Assembly (NCBI RefSeq): GCF_019793435.1
Contig: NZ_JAILYH010000006.1
Location: 62,001-126,000 of the forward strand
From: Rhizobium redzepovicii
GTDB lineage: Bacteria > Pseudomonadota > Alphaproteobacteria > Rhizobiales > Rhizobiaceae
Direction of reading: 5' to 3'
DNA: 64,000 bases
Shown here in pieces: positions 9,623 to 18,061 of the stretch. Position numbers and translations under genes: made by a program. The stretch's first letter is position 1; each line of letters begins with the position of its first letter. The notes under the pieces were generated by a model. The model saw only the letters and a program-made list of their open reading frames with translations. It had not been told where the DNA came from and did not search any database.

Positions 9623-10800
9623 TGGGCGGCGTCTCCGCCGGCCCTGCCGGTTGCGGCCAGCAGCCTTTCCTGCGTCCGTCTCCAGAAAGACGACATCCGG
9701 TCGCGAATGAACGAGGGTACGGCCAGTCGTTTGTGCAGGCCGAGGAAGACGATCGAGATGATGCTGCTGACGATCGGTATGGCGTAGAGAACGACGATAT
9801 ATTCAGGATCGGTGTCGATCTGATTGGCCGCGTAGAATGCCGCCCAGCGCAGCGCGAAGGCATAGGCGAGCGCGCTCACCATCGGATGCAGTCGCGCTTC
9901 GCGGTGCGAGCGCGCATCGCCGGCGATTGCCAGCGAAAACAGCGCGAAGACGACAGGCAGGATCCAGTCCGTCAGCCGGCGATGCAGTTCGGCGCGGTAG
10001 CTCTGCGGCCGGATCGTATAGTCCTTGTCGGCCGGATCCGGATTGAGCAGGAACCACAGGTCGCGGTCGCTGGCGCGCAGCGTCGCCTGGCCGCGATTCT
10101 CCGTCATGTCCGAGAGGTCGAAGGAATAGGAATCGAAATTGATCACCGAGACATTGCCGTCGGGCGTTTTACGGTGAACCTCACCTTCATGCATGATCAG
10201 CGTCGTGCCCGTATCGTCGACGGCGCCTTCCTTCGCATAATAGATCAGCTCGTAGGCCGGATCGCGCTCGTCGGCGACGAAAAGGCCCTTCAGCATGCGG
10301 CCGGCCATCCGCTTCGAGATCTGCACATAAAGGCCTTCATCAAGCTTGCGGAAGGTCTTTTCCTCGATCACCGAAGACAAGAGGTCGGCATAGGTCTCGG
10401 CGATCATCTGGCGCACGACGGTTTTGGCGCGCGGCTCGACGACGTTGTCGACGAAGAAGGAAAAAACGCTGACGACGGCGGCAAGCAGCAGGATCGGGCG
10501 GATCAGCACGCTGCGCCGCGCCCCGGCCGCGTCGATAACGGTGAGCTCGGAATCGTTGTTCATCGTCGTCAGCGTCTGGGTGATCGCGATAACGAGGGCG
10601 AAGGGCAGGACAACGGGAATGATCGACGGCAGAATCATCGTCGCGAGCTTGGCGAACGAGCCGATCGACTGGCCGCTGTCGGTGACCAGGTTGATGCGCT
10701 GCAACACCTGAGTCGTCCAAATGATCGCCAGAACGGGCAGGAGCGCCACGAGAAACATCTGGCCGACGCGCCGTAATATGTATGTCTCGAGTAGTTTCAT
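9619..10800 (-). CDS. lptF: LPS export ABC transporter permease LptF
   Basis: 393 residues from the ATG at 10800. Partner permease of LptG in the LptB2FG extractor. MKLLETYILRRVGQ is the standard family N-terminus; the frame stays open to 10881 but the extra 27 residues have no family counterpart. Six membrane helices flank a periplasmic domain that includes EKTFRKLDEGLYVQI. The C-terminus extends beyond the last helix in a basic, glycine- and alanine-rich tail of about 30 residues. The lpxF-like gene lies upstream on the same strand, about 100 bases away. Confidence 0.94.
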   Translation of the reverse strand: MKLLETYILRRVGQMFLVALLPVLAIIWTTQVLQRINLVTDSGQSIGSFAKLATMILPSIIPVVLPFALVIAITQTLTTMNNDSELTVIDAAGARRSVLIRPILLLAAVVSVFSFFVDNVVEPRAKTVVRQMIAETYADLLSSVIEEKTFRKLDEGLYVQISKRMAGRMLKGLFVADERDPAYELIYYAKEGAVDDTGTTLIMHEGEVHRKTPDGNVSVINFDSYSFDLSDMTENRGQATLRASDRDLWFLLNPDPADKDYTIRPQSYRAELHRRLTDWILPVVFALFSLAIAGDARSHREARLHPMVSALAYAFALRWAAFYAANQIDTDPEYIVVLYAIPIVSSIISIVFLGLHKRLAVPSFIRDRMSSFWRRTQERLLAATGRAGGDAAQ

Positions 10801-10900
10801 GCCTGCCCTTGAAAGCACCTGCACGCCCAAACGGCTTTGCAGGAGAAACCCTCTACGCTCTTTGTCGCGGTTTTGCGACAAGCTGGTGTCAAAAATTCAT

Positions 10901-11674
10901 TCAATTTTCAGAATTTTTTTGATGCTGTTGCGACTCGGTTAATGCCAGCAACGCGGCGAAGACGACAAGCGACGAAAGCCATCCGAGAACGACGTCGGAC
11001 AGGTAGTGCGCCCCGAAGGATAGCCGCATCGCAGGCGTCAGGATCGAGACCGCCGCCAGCGGTGCTGCCACTGCATAACGCAAGGATTTCGGAACGAAGA
11101 GCAGAAGGCAGAAAAGCCAGCCGGCGCTTGCTGCCTCGCCAGAGATGAAAGAGCAGTTCGAAACGCATTTTCCGGCAAGCGAACCCGCCTCGACGAAATG
11201 CAGCGCGCCGCCGAAAATGTCCGTCTGTATCGGTCGCGGCCGGCCCCAATGTTCCTTCAGGATGACATTGACGAGCAGCACCGGTCCAATCAGCAGCGTT
11301 CCGAGCGCGACTTTCAGCTTGCGCGCCCGTCCGACGTTGAAGGATGCGCCATGCTGCTGGTGGCATTCGATGAGCTTCCACACCATCACGATCGCCACGA
11401 CATAGGGCAGGCGGAAGAAGACGGTGCGCAAGAGGTCGAAGTTTCCCGAGTCGCGATAGGGAAATCCGCCGCAGACGCTGCCGGCCGCGGCAGCCGCGTC
11501 GCAATCCGTACGCAAGAAAAAAAGCTGGGAAAAATAGATGTCTATCCCGGGGAAGGCGCGGAAGACGATCAGCAGTGCCCACCACGTCCAGAACAGCAGC
11601 ATGAAGGCGCCGAAGGTCGTTTGCGGCAGGCGGATTATCGGACCCCGCGGGCGATTTTTCGAGGAAACTGTCAA
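10901..11674 (-). CDS. lpxF: LpxF-type lipid A 4'-phosphatase (PAP2 superfamily)
   Basis: Up to 257 residues with about six membrane helices. The PAP2 motifs are present as KEHWGRPRP, then CSFISGEAASAG in place of the usual PSGH, then MRLSFGAHYLSDVV. This arrangement, including NCSF before the second motif and LVNVILKEHWGRPRP, matches what I recall of Francisella LpxF, which removes the lipid A 4'-phosphate on the periplasmic face. R. etli lipid A is known to lack both phosphates through LpxE and LpxF. The start is uncertain: TTG at 11674 gives the full length, and an ATG at 11602 is possible. Its place next to lptFGD fits a role in LPS maturation. A generic PAP2 phosphatase is the alternative. 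Confidence 0.78.
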   Translation of the reverse strand: MTVSSKNRPRGPIIRLPQTTFGAFMLLFWTWWALLIVFRAFPGIDIYFSQLFFLRTDCDAAAAAGSVCGGFPYRDSGNFDLLRTVFFRLPYVVAIVMVWKLIECHQQHGASFNVGRARKLKVALGTLLIGPVLLVNVILKEHWGRPRPIQTDIFGGALHFVEAGSLAGKCVSNCSFISGEAASAGWLFCLLLFVPKSLRYAVAAPLAAVSILTPAMRLSFGAHYLSDVVLGWLSSLVVFAALLALTESQQHQKNSEN

Positions 11675-11818
11675 CGCGAATAACTACGAAACTGACGAAA
11701 ACATGAGGGCCTTGATGGCCGCGGGCGACCATAACAATTGTCGCAAGCCATTGACAGACCCGCCAAACGCGAAATTATCCGCGGCGGACGGATTTCAAAG
11801 AATCCCAGCGGAGAAGAC

Positions 11819-13309
11819 ATGTCAGCAAAGTTCGAAATCTCATTTTCAAAGTCGGCGAAGCTCACTGGCGGCCTGGCGATCCTGTTGAAAACCACAGAGG
11901 CCGACAGCGCTGCGGGCGCCGAAACAGTCGATCCGGCAGGCGTGATCGCCAAGGCCGCCCGGATCGCCCGATTCTCCGCGAAATCCATGAGCGCGCTCGA
12001 TATCGTCGCTCCGGAAGGCGCATCCGTCGAGCGCATTGTCGTCATCGGGCTCGGCAAGGCCGCCGACCTCACCGCCCATGATTGGCTGAAGGCCGGCGGT
12101 ACCGCGGCAGCGAGAATCAAGAATACCGACAAGGCCGCCGTCTTCATCGACGTGCCTGGCCTTCAGACGAGCGCGCGGGCAGCCGCCGATTTCGCCCTCG
12201 GCATGCTGCTGCGCGCCTATAGTTTCGATAGCTACAAGACGAAGAAGAGCGACGACGAGGAAAAGACGGGCAAATCGGTCAAGGTGACGATCGTCACCGC
12301 CGATCCGGCCGGCGCCAAGAAGGCGTTTTCCGATTCCGAGGCGATTGCCGGCGGCGTCAATCTTGCCCGTGACCTCGTCAACGAGCCGCCGAACGTGCTG
12401 GGCCCCGTCGAGTTCGCCGCCAAGGCGAAGGAGCTGGAAAAGCTCGGCGTCGAAGTGGAGATCCTGACCGAGAAGGAGATGCGCCGTTTCGGCATGGGCG
12501 CCCTTCTCGGCGTTGCCCAGGGCTCCGTGCGCCCGCCGCGCCTGGCGGTGATGCAGTGGAAGGGCGGCAAAGCCAAGGATCGTCCCGTCGCCTTCATCGG
12601 CAAGGGCGTCGTCTTCGATACCGGCGGCATTTCGATCAAGCCTGCCGCCGGCATGGAGGACATGAAGGGCGATATGGGCGGTGCGGCAGCCGTCACCGGC
12701 CTCATGCATGTGCTCGCCTCGCGCAAGGCCGCCGTCAACGCCGTGGGCGTCATCGGTCTGGTCGAGAACATGCCTGACGGCAACGCCCAGCGTCCCGGCG
12801 ATATCGTCACCTCGATGTCAGGCCAGACGATCGAGGTGATCAATACCGATGCCGAAGGCCGTCTCGTGCTCTGCGATGCGCTCTGGTATTGCAACGACCG
12901 TTTCAAGCCGCAATTCATGATCAATCTCGCCACGCTGACCGGCGCGATCGTCGTCGCGCTCGGCAATGTGCATGCCGGCCTGTTTTCCAATGACGACCAG
13001 CTTTCCGCTCAGCTGACGGAAGCCGGCCTTTCCACAAACGAGAAACTCTGGCGCATGCCGCTCGGCAAGGACTACGACAAGCTGATCGACAGCAAGTTCG
13101 CCGACATGAAGAACACCGGCGGCCGGCAGGCAGGCTCGATCACCGCTGCGCATTTCATCAAGCGTTTCGTACAGGACACGCCCTGGGCGCATCTCGATAT
13201 CGCCGGCACGGCGATGGGCTCGCCGCAGGACGAGATCAACCAGTCCTGGGGTTCAGGTTTTGGCGTGCGCCTGCTCGACGAGCTCGTTCGCGCCCATTAT
13301 GAATCCTGA
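11819..13309 (+). CDS. pepA: Leucyl aminopeptidase (M17 family)
   Basis: 496 residues from the ATG at 11819, which has GGAGAAGAC upstream; the open frame extends 27 codons further but without family similarity. A cytoplasmic metallo-aminopeptidase. The C-terminal catalytic domain has the two-metal motifs [26 protein letters not shown] and the M17 signature [10 protein letters not shown] near residues 344-353. The N-terminal domain is the non-catalytic M17 part. In E. coli PepA also binds DNA (Xer recombination, carAB control); whether this one does is unknown. Its stop overlaps the holC start by one base, as in many proteobacteria. Confidence 0.95.
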   Translation: MSAKFEISFSKSAKLTGGLAILLKTTEADSAAGAETVDPAGVIAKAARIARFSAKSMSALDIVAPEGASVERIVVIGLGKAADLTAHDWLKAGGTAAARIKNTDKAAVFIDVPGLQTSARAAADFALGMLLRAYSFDSYKTKKSDDEEKTGKSVKVTIVTADPAGAKKAFSDSEAIAGGVNLARDLVNEPPNVLGPVEFAAKAKELEKLGVEVEILTEKEMRRFGMGALLGVAQGSVRPPRLAVMQWKGGKAKDRPVAFIGKGVVFDTGGISIKPAAGMEDMKGDMGGAAAVTGLMHVLASRKAAVNAVGVIGLVENMPDGNAQRPGDIVTSMSGQTIEVINTDAEGRLVLCDALWYCNDRFKPQFMINLATLTGAIVVALGNVHAGLFSNDDQLSAQLTEAGLSTNEKLWRMPLGKDYDKLIDSKFADMKNTGGRQAGSITAAHFIKRFVQDTPWAHLDIAGTAMGSPQDEINQSWGSGFGVRLLDELVRAHYES

Positions 13310-13758
13310 TGACGGACGTTCTCTTTTATCATCTGACCGAAACCAGGCTGGAAGACGCGCTTCCGCCGCTGATCGACAAAAGCGTCGAGCGCGGCTGGCG
13401 CGTCGCCGTCCAGACGCGCGAGCCAGCGCGGCGCGATGCTCTCGACTCGCATCTCTGGACGTTCCGCGAGGAGAGTTTTCTGCCGCACGGCACCGATGAG
13501 GGGGATTTCGCCGAAAGCCAGCCGGTGCTTTTGACGGTGACCTCAGGCAATGCCAATGCGGCGACCGTGCGTTTCATCATAGACGGCGCCGAGCCGCCGC
13601 CGGTCGATGCCTATGAACGCGTCGTCTTCATGTTCGATGGTCACGACCAGGTGCAACTGGAGGCCGCCCGGGCGCAATGGAAGAAGCTGAAAGGCGAGGG
13701 GCATAGCCTCACCTATTGGCAGCAGACGCCGGAAGGGCGATGGGAGAAGAAGGCCTGA
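13309..13758 (+). CDS. holC: DNA polymerase III chi subunit
   Basis: 149 residues. Chi links the clamp-loader complex to single-stranded DNA-binding protein. The N-terminal DVLFYHLTETRLEDALPPLI and the central EESFLPHGTDEGD are family hallmarks, and the C-terminal part has the YERVVFMFDGHD segment. It starts within the pepA stop (TGATG), so it is translationally coupled. The position after pepA is conserved across proteobacteria and supports the call. Confidence 0.93.
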   Translation: MTDVLFYHLTETRLEDALPPLIDKSVERGWRVAVQTREPARRDALDSHLWTFREESFLPHGTDEGDFAESQPVLLTVTSGNANAATVRFIIDGAEPPPVDAYERVVFMFDGHDQVQLEAARAQWKKLKGEGHSLTYWQQTPEGRWEKKA

Positions 13759-13775
13759 GCGTTTCACCGGACATA

Positions 13776-13810
13776 CCGACAATCGGCGCCGGTATGGCGC
13801 CGATTGTCGG
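13776..13810. terminator. Strong hairpin between holC and the convergent dehydrogenase gene
   Basis: A perfect 15-bp stem (CCGACAATCGGCGCC at 13776-13790 pairing with 13796-13810) with a five-base loop, in the 132-base convergent gap after holC. Neither side has a proper T-run, so it could act as a two-way RNA 3'-end stabiliser and not as a classical terminator. Confidence 0.55.
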
Positions 13811-13890
13811 CCTCCGAAAAACCTGACCTTACTGCGGGTCTTGTTGCTCAGCCTGCAAGCCTAAGAAGGCGTCGCAACGCCGCCGACGGC

Positions 13891-14817
13891 TCAGTCGTGG
13901 AACGCGTCCACGAATTTCCGCTTGCCGAGCATGAAGGCGTCGGCGACGTGGCGCAGCGGCGCGAGATCCACATCCGACGTGCCGGCTTTAATGATTTCGG
14001 CGAAGCGGCGATAGAGCGAGGGATATTCCTGCTCCGGCTCGGCGAAGGTCAGCGTGCCGTCGATGGAAAGCTTGGCGCCGCCTTCGGCGAGAACCATCTG
14101 GCCGGCCGCGGTCTCCGCGACGATGTCCCAGCTCTGCTTGCCGGTCTGGCGCCAGTCGAATTCGGCATGAACCGGCAGGCCGTCGGCATTGCGGAAGCGA
14201 ATGTCGGACGCGATCGGCGCATCGCGGTTTTCAGGAAATTCGAGCACGGCCTCGGTGATGAAGATCGGCCGCGGCAGGATATGGGTGACGATCGACAGCG
14301 CGTTGATGCCGGGATCGAAAACCCCGAGGCCACCAGCCTGCCAGATCCAGTCCTGGTTCGGATGCCAGTGGCGGACATCTTCCTTCCAGATCACATGCAC
14401 GCTTTTGATTGTCGTCGCAGCCAGAAACGCCTTGGCGGCCTCGACGGCCGGCGCATAGCGCGAATGCCAGCTGGCAAACAGCGACGAACCCTGTTTGCTC
14501 GCAAGCGTCTCGAGATCGGCCACTTCGCTCAGCGTGGCACCCGGCGGCTTTTCCAGGAAGACGTGCTTACCGGCGACGAGCGCCTTATAAGCCGCTTCGT
14601 AGCGATATTGCGGCGGCATGCAGAGCGACACCGCATCGATCGACGGCTCGGCGTCGAGCATCGCCTCGATCGTCGTATAGCTGTTGATGCCTTCGACCGT
14701 GCCGTGGCGGCTTGCCGTGGCGACGAGCTTGAAATCGGCGTTCTTGGCGATGGAAGGGAGGTGCTGGTCGCGGACGATCTTGCCGACGCCGACGATGGCG
14801 AGGTTGATAGGAGACAT
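13891..14817 (-). CDS. Gfo/Idh/MocA-family sugar 1-dehydrogenase (D-galactose / L-arabinose type)
   Basis: 308 residues. The N-terminal Rossmann fold starts LAIVGVGKIVRDQHLP, followed by VSLCMPPQYR and the EKPPGATLSE motif with the catalytic lysine near residue 91. The C-terminal half has WKEDVRHWHPNQDWIW and GGLGVFDPGINALSI. These closely resemble what I recall of the Azospirillum L-arabinose 1-dehydrogenase, an enzyme that also oxidises D-galactose with NAD(P) to the lactone, the first step of a non-phosphorylating route. No other pathway genes are adjacent, so the sugar preferred in vivo cannot be read from context. It appears to be a single-gene unit. Confidence 0.86.
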   Translation of the reverse strand: MSPINLAIVGVGKIVRDQHLPSIAKNADFKLVATASRHGTVEGINSYTTIEAMLDAEPSIDAVSLCMPPQYRYEAAYKALVAGKHVFLEKPPGATLSEVADLETLASKQGSSLFASWHSRYAPAVEAAKAFLAATTIKSVHVIWKEDVRHWHPNQDWIWQAGGLGVFDPGINALSIVTHILPRPIFITEAVLEFPENRDAPIASDIRFRNADGLPVHAEFDWRQTGKQSWDIVAETAAGQMVLAEGGAKLSIDGTLTFAEPEQEYPSLYRRFAEIIKAGTSDVDLAPLRHVADAFMLGKRKFVDAFHD

Positions 14818-14931
14818 GGTTTCGCTCGAGCCTGTGAAAAGTATGATTTATTGCGCTTCTTTTAGCAGAAAGGAGAGCGCCGACAAGCTCTCCCCTTCAT
14901 TCTCTTCTATCCTACCGCATGATGGCTCGTC

Positions 14932-16974
14932 TTACCTCATGATAGTTTGGCGAAGGAAGCTGTAACCCATGGCCGCCCGGGCGGCGCGCTCTTCGGAATT
15001 GCCGTCGCCGCCATGCCCGCCCGAGCCGAACTCATGGAAGAGCGGCCGGTGTCCGGCTTCCTCCAGCCGCGCGGCGAAGCGGCGCGCATGCGAGGGATGC
15101 ACCCGGTCGTCATTGGCGGAGCTTTCGATATAAATCGGCGGATAGGAGACCTCGGTTGCCGGCCGGACATTATGGAGCGGCGAGTAGCCGAGCATGAAAT
15201 CCCGGTCGGCTGTTATCTCCGGATCGCCGTACTCGTCCATCCAGGCCTGGCCTGCGCTGAACAGGTGGAAGCGTGTCATGTCGAGCACCGGCACCTGGCA
15301 CCAGACGGCGCCGAAATCCTCCGGATAGCGCGTCAGCATCACGCCGGTTAGCAGGCCGCCATTGCTGCCGCCTTGGCAGGCGATGCGCGACGGCACGGTG
15401 TAGCCGCGGGCGACGAGATCGCGGGCGATGGCGACGAAATCGGCAAACGCCCGGTCTCGCCCCTGCCGTTTGGCGCTGCGATACCAATCGGGGCCGAATT
15501 CGCCGCCGCCGCGGATATAGGCCTGCACATAGGCGCCGCCCTGTTCCAGCCAGCGTCCCGTCACGCCGGAATAGGTCGGCGACAGCGAAACATCGAACCC
15601 GCCATAGCCGTAAAGCAGCACCGGCAGCGCGCCCTTGGTCCAGTGTTTCGGTAGGATCAGCCGGTAGGCAACCCTGGTTCCGTCTTCGGAAACCGCCTCC
15701 AGCAGTTCGGATGACATATCGGCCGCATCGAAATAACTGGGCGCCCCAGCGATGAAAATCGGCTCGGCCTCCTTGCTGCGATCCGACAGCTCGAGCCGGT
15801 AACAGGCCGGCGGCTGCAGAAAGCCCTGGCCGATGATGCAGAGCGTATCGTCGCCAAGATGCAGATCCGCATAAAGCGGCCTGAAATGAGCCGTCTGCAT
15901 GTCGGCCGGCAGCGCGATCTCGCGCTGTTCGGCATCGGGCTTCGTGAGATCCAGCACCATGAGGCGCGGACGCAGCCGGTCTGAAATGATGAAGACACAC
16001 CACTCGCGCATCAGCATCATCTGCGAGATCGACTGGCCCTCGTCAGGCCGAAACAGGATCCGCTCCGGCCCGAGCGGAACTGTCTGCGAGCCGGGATCGA
16101 AGCGCTGCAGCACGAGACTGCCGGTGGCAACGCGCTCATCGGTCTTTGCCCGCCAGAGGCAATGATCGTGATTGAACTGGAAGTCCGCCTCCTTGGGCAG
16201 ATCGATGCGCCGCTGCGTGCCGTCGACGGCGGTCAGGAAAGCGCTGGCGAAGCCGATCTCATGGGCGGTGACGAAAATGTCGATCAATCCGGCATCCGCC
16301 GAACCGCCCGACAGGGAAGGGTCGATAATGAGATTGAAGCCATAGACGTCTTCATCCGCGGCTTCGAACATGACGGCGGCATCCTCCGGCCGCTGCCCGC
16401 GCTTCAATCGCCGCCCGACCCGTGGCCATCCGGAGCGGGTCGCCGAAAATCGATCGATGGAGCCGAAATAGCAGATCTCGTCGCGGCTCAGCCAATTGGC
16501 ATGCGATCGTGCAGCCGGTGTGTCGAAACCGCCCTCGACGATCTCTTTCCTCTCGGCGTCGAATTCGAGCAGCCGAAGAAGATCCGAGCCGCCGTCCGAA
16601 AGCGTGAGCAGCACTCGCGTCGGCTCCCACGGGCAGGTGACGACGCCGCGCCAGTTCCAGCGCTTGCCTTCACGGATGCAGAAGGCATCGAGATCGAAGA
16701 CCTGTTCCCAACCGGCGTCCGGCAGCGGCTCCTGGTCGGCAGGCAGACGGAGCCAGACGCCGAGAGGATTATCCTTGCTCTGCCGGAAATCGAACAGCCA
16801 TGCACCGCGGCGCATCGGCACGATCAGCCTGTCCTGCCGCTCGATCAGCGCCTTGATCGCATCACGATCCCTGGCAAATTCGGCCGTTCTGAACGCCGCG
16901 TCCGAAACCCGGTTATGCTCGTCGATAAACTGGCGGGTGCGCGGATCGTCGTCCGTTTCGAGATGAAGGTTCAT
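14932..16974 (-). CDS. Prolyl oligopeptidase family serine peptidase (S9A)
   Basis: About 680 residues from the ATG at 16974, which has a GGCAGGT site upstream; a longer frame to 17034 is less likely. The N-terminal two-thirds is a seven-bladed propeller typical of S9 enzymes. The C-terminal alpha/beta hydrolase has the nucleophile motif CQGGSNGGLL, then SSANDDRVHPSHARR carrying the acid and GSGGHGGDG carrying the catalytic histidine. There is no signal peptide, so it should act in the cytoplasm on proline-containing short peptides. It has its own transcription unit between a sugar dehydrogenase and a deacetylase, with no evident functional link. Confidence 0.9.
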   Translation of the reverse strand: MNLHLETDDDPRTRQFIDEHNRVSDAAFRTAEFARDRDAIKALIERQDRLIVPMRRGAWLFDFRQSKDNPLGVWLRLPADQEPLPDAGWEQVFDLDAFCIREGKRWNWRGVVTCPWEPTRVLLTLSDGGSDLLRLLEFDAERKEIVEGGFDTPAARSHANWLSRDEICYFGSIDRFSATRSGWPRVGRRLKRGQRPEDAAVMFEAADEDVYGFNLIIDPSLSGGSADAGLIDIFVTAHEIGFASAFLTAVDGTQRRIDLPKEADFQFNHDHCLWRAKTDERVATGSLVLQRFDPGSQTVPLGPERILFRPDEGQSISQMMLMREWCVFIISDRLRPRLMVLDLTKPDAEQREIALPADMQTAHFRPLYADLHLGDDTLCIIGQGFLQPPACYRLELSDRSKEAEPIFIAGAPSYFDAADMSSELLEAVSEDGTRVAYRLILPKHWTKGALPVLLYGYGGFDVSLSPTYSGVTGRWLEQGGAYVQAYIRGGGEFGPDWYRSAKRQGRDRAFADFVAIARDLVARGYTVPSRIACQGGSNGGLLTGVMLTRYPEDFGAVWCQVPVLDMTRFHLFSAGQAWMDEYGDPEITADRDFMLGYSPLHNVRPATEVSYPPIYIESSANDDRVHPSHARRFAARLEEAGHRPLFHEFGSGGHGGDGNSEERAARAAMGYSFLRQTIMR

Positions 16975-17040
16975 AGCTGACCTGCCGGTTCGTTGACGTC
17001 GAACAGATCTAGGCAGCGCGTCCGGACTTGGCAACCCGGC

Positions 17041-17883
17041 TTACCGGGTCGTCACCAAATCGGCCGAGGCGACGAGGTTGCTCGGCGCCTGCGTCTTCTT
17101 GAACTTCAGCGTCACCACCTTGTAGCCTTCGGCTTCGAGTTCGGAGAGCAGGGTCGGCAGCATCGTTGCCGTGCGTTTGTGGATGTCATGCATCAGGATG
17201 ATGCCGCGGCCGCGTTTGTGCAGCAGGTCCATCGTCCGCTGAGTCACGGAGGCCGGCGTGATGGCGAAATAATCCTTGCTATCGACATCGACATCCATGA
17301 CCACCAGATCGCGCATGGCGATCGCGGCGCGCAGCCTGTGGCTCTCGGCCAGATAGGGGAAGCGGAAGAAGGCGACGTCGGTTCCCGTCGCCTTGGTCAC
17401 CGCCAATTCGCCCTTGACCACCTCGGCCATCGCTGCGTCGAAATCAAGCGATGTCAGGTCGGCGTGGTCGTAGGTGTGGCTGCCGATCGTATTGCCGTCC
17501 TCGGCGACCCTGCGGGCCAGCGCCGGATGCATTTCGGCCATTTCGCCGACCATCATGAAGGCGCCCTTGACGCCGAACCGGTCGAGGATCGCCAGCACTT
17601 TGTCGGTCCGGCCCGGGATCGGACCGTCGTCGAAGCTCAGGATCACTTCCTTGTCCTGCAGCTTGAGATCGGCAAGCGAGGAGACTTCCAGCGTCCGCCC
17701 GGCCAGACGGTGCCAGCCGCTCATACGCGGCGCCGCATCGTCGGCGGCATAGCCAAGTTTCCGCCACTCGGGCGCAATCACGGAGGAGGTCTTGATCGAT
17801 GTATCCGGGGCCTGTTTTGTGGTGCTGCAGGCAGACAGCGCGGCCGTGAGGGCCATGCAGGACAGAATGAAAAAGCGATACAT
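17041..17883 (-). CDS. Polysaccharide deacetylase lipoprotein (NodB-homology domain)
   Basis: 280 residues. The N-terminus is a lipoprotein signal with lipobox LSAC (Cys about residue 19). The carbohydrate esterase 4 domain begins with VILSFDDGPIPG, the TFDDGP-type metal and catalytic motif, then IGSHTYDHADLTSLD (the HxxxH metal ligands), FFRFPY and, near the C-terminus, ILMHDIHKRT. CE4 enzymes remove N-acetyl groups from peptidoglycan or related glycans; the lipid anchor suggests action on the cell wall or an extracytoplasmic polymer. It is not a nodulation gene: there are no nodA/C neighbours and no nod box. Confidence 0.88.
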   Translation of the reverse strand: MYRFFILSCMALTAALSACSTTKQAPDTSIKTSSVIAPEWRKLGYAADDAAPRMSGWHRLAGRTLEVSSLADLKLQDKEVILSFDDGPIPGRTDKVLAILDRFGVKGAFMMVGEMAEMHPALARRVAEDGNTIGSHTYDHADLTSLDFDAAMAEVVKGELAVTKATGTDVAFFRFPYLAESHRLRAAIAMRDLVVMDVDVDSKDYFAITPASVTQRTMDLLHKRGRGIILMHDIHKRTATMLPTLLSELEAEGYKVVTLKFKKTQAPSNLVASADLVTTR

Positions 17884-18001
17884 CGAAAGGGCTCAACAAA
17901 TCGGTAACGAATGTTGAGACAACCTTTCGAATTATGGTTAACGATTGGTTGAAGGCGGCCGGAATTGTGCCGATCCGCGGCACTTCGCCACGCTTTGGAC
18001 G

Positions 18002-18049
18002 GAGCATGATGCCGAAAAGCGTCAGCGGTTTTCGGGCGACATCACACTC
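18002..18049. repeat. Rhizobial palindromic repeat, copy 1
   Basis: 48 bases beginning GAGCATGATGCCGAAAAG and ending GACATCACACTC, with central GCGGTTTTCGG. It is an imperfect palindrome: the ends pair (GAGCATGATG against CATCA...CTC) and an inner CCGAAAA pairs with TTTTCGG. It lies between the deacetylase and ABC-F genes and ends 12 bases from the ABC-F stop. Two further copies are at 58375-58420 and 61536-61583. This copy has a decayed right arm. Confidence 0.8.
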
Positions 18050-18061
18050 TGAGGAATATGG

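Noticed and set aside
17041..17883. A nodulation gene nodB
   Set aside because: The NodB-homology domain is shared by all CE4 deacetylases; this one is a lipoprotein with no nod neighbours or nod box.
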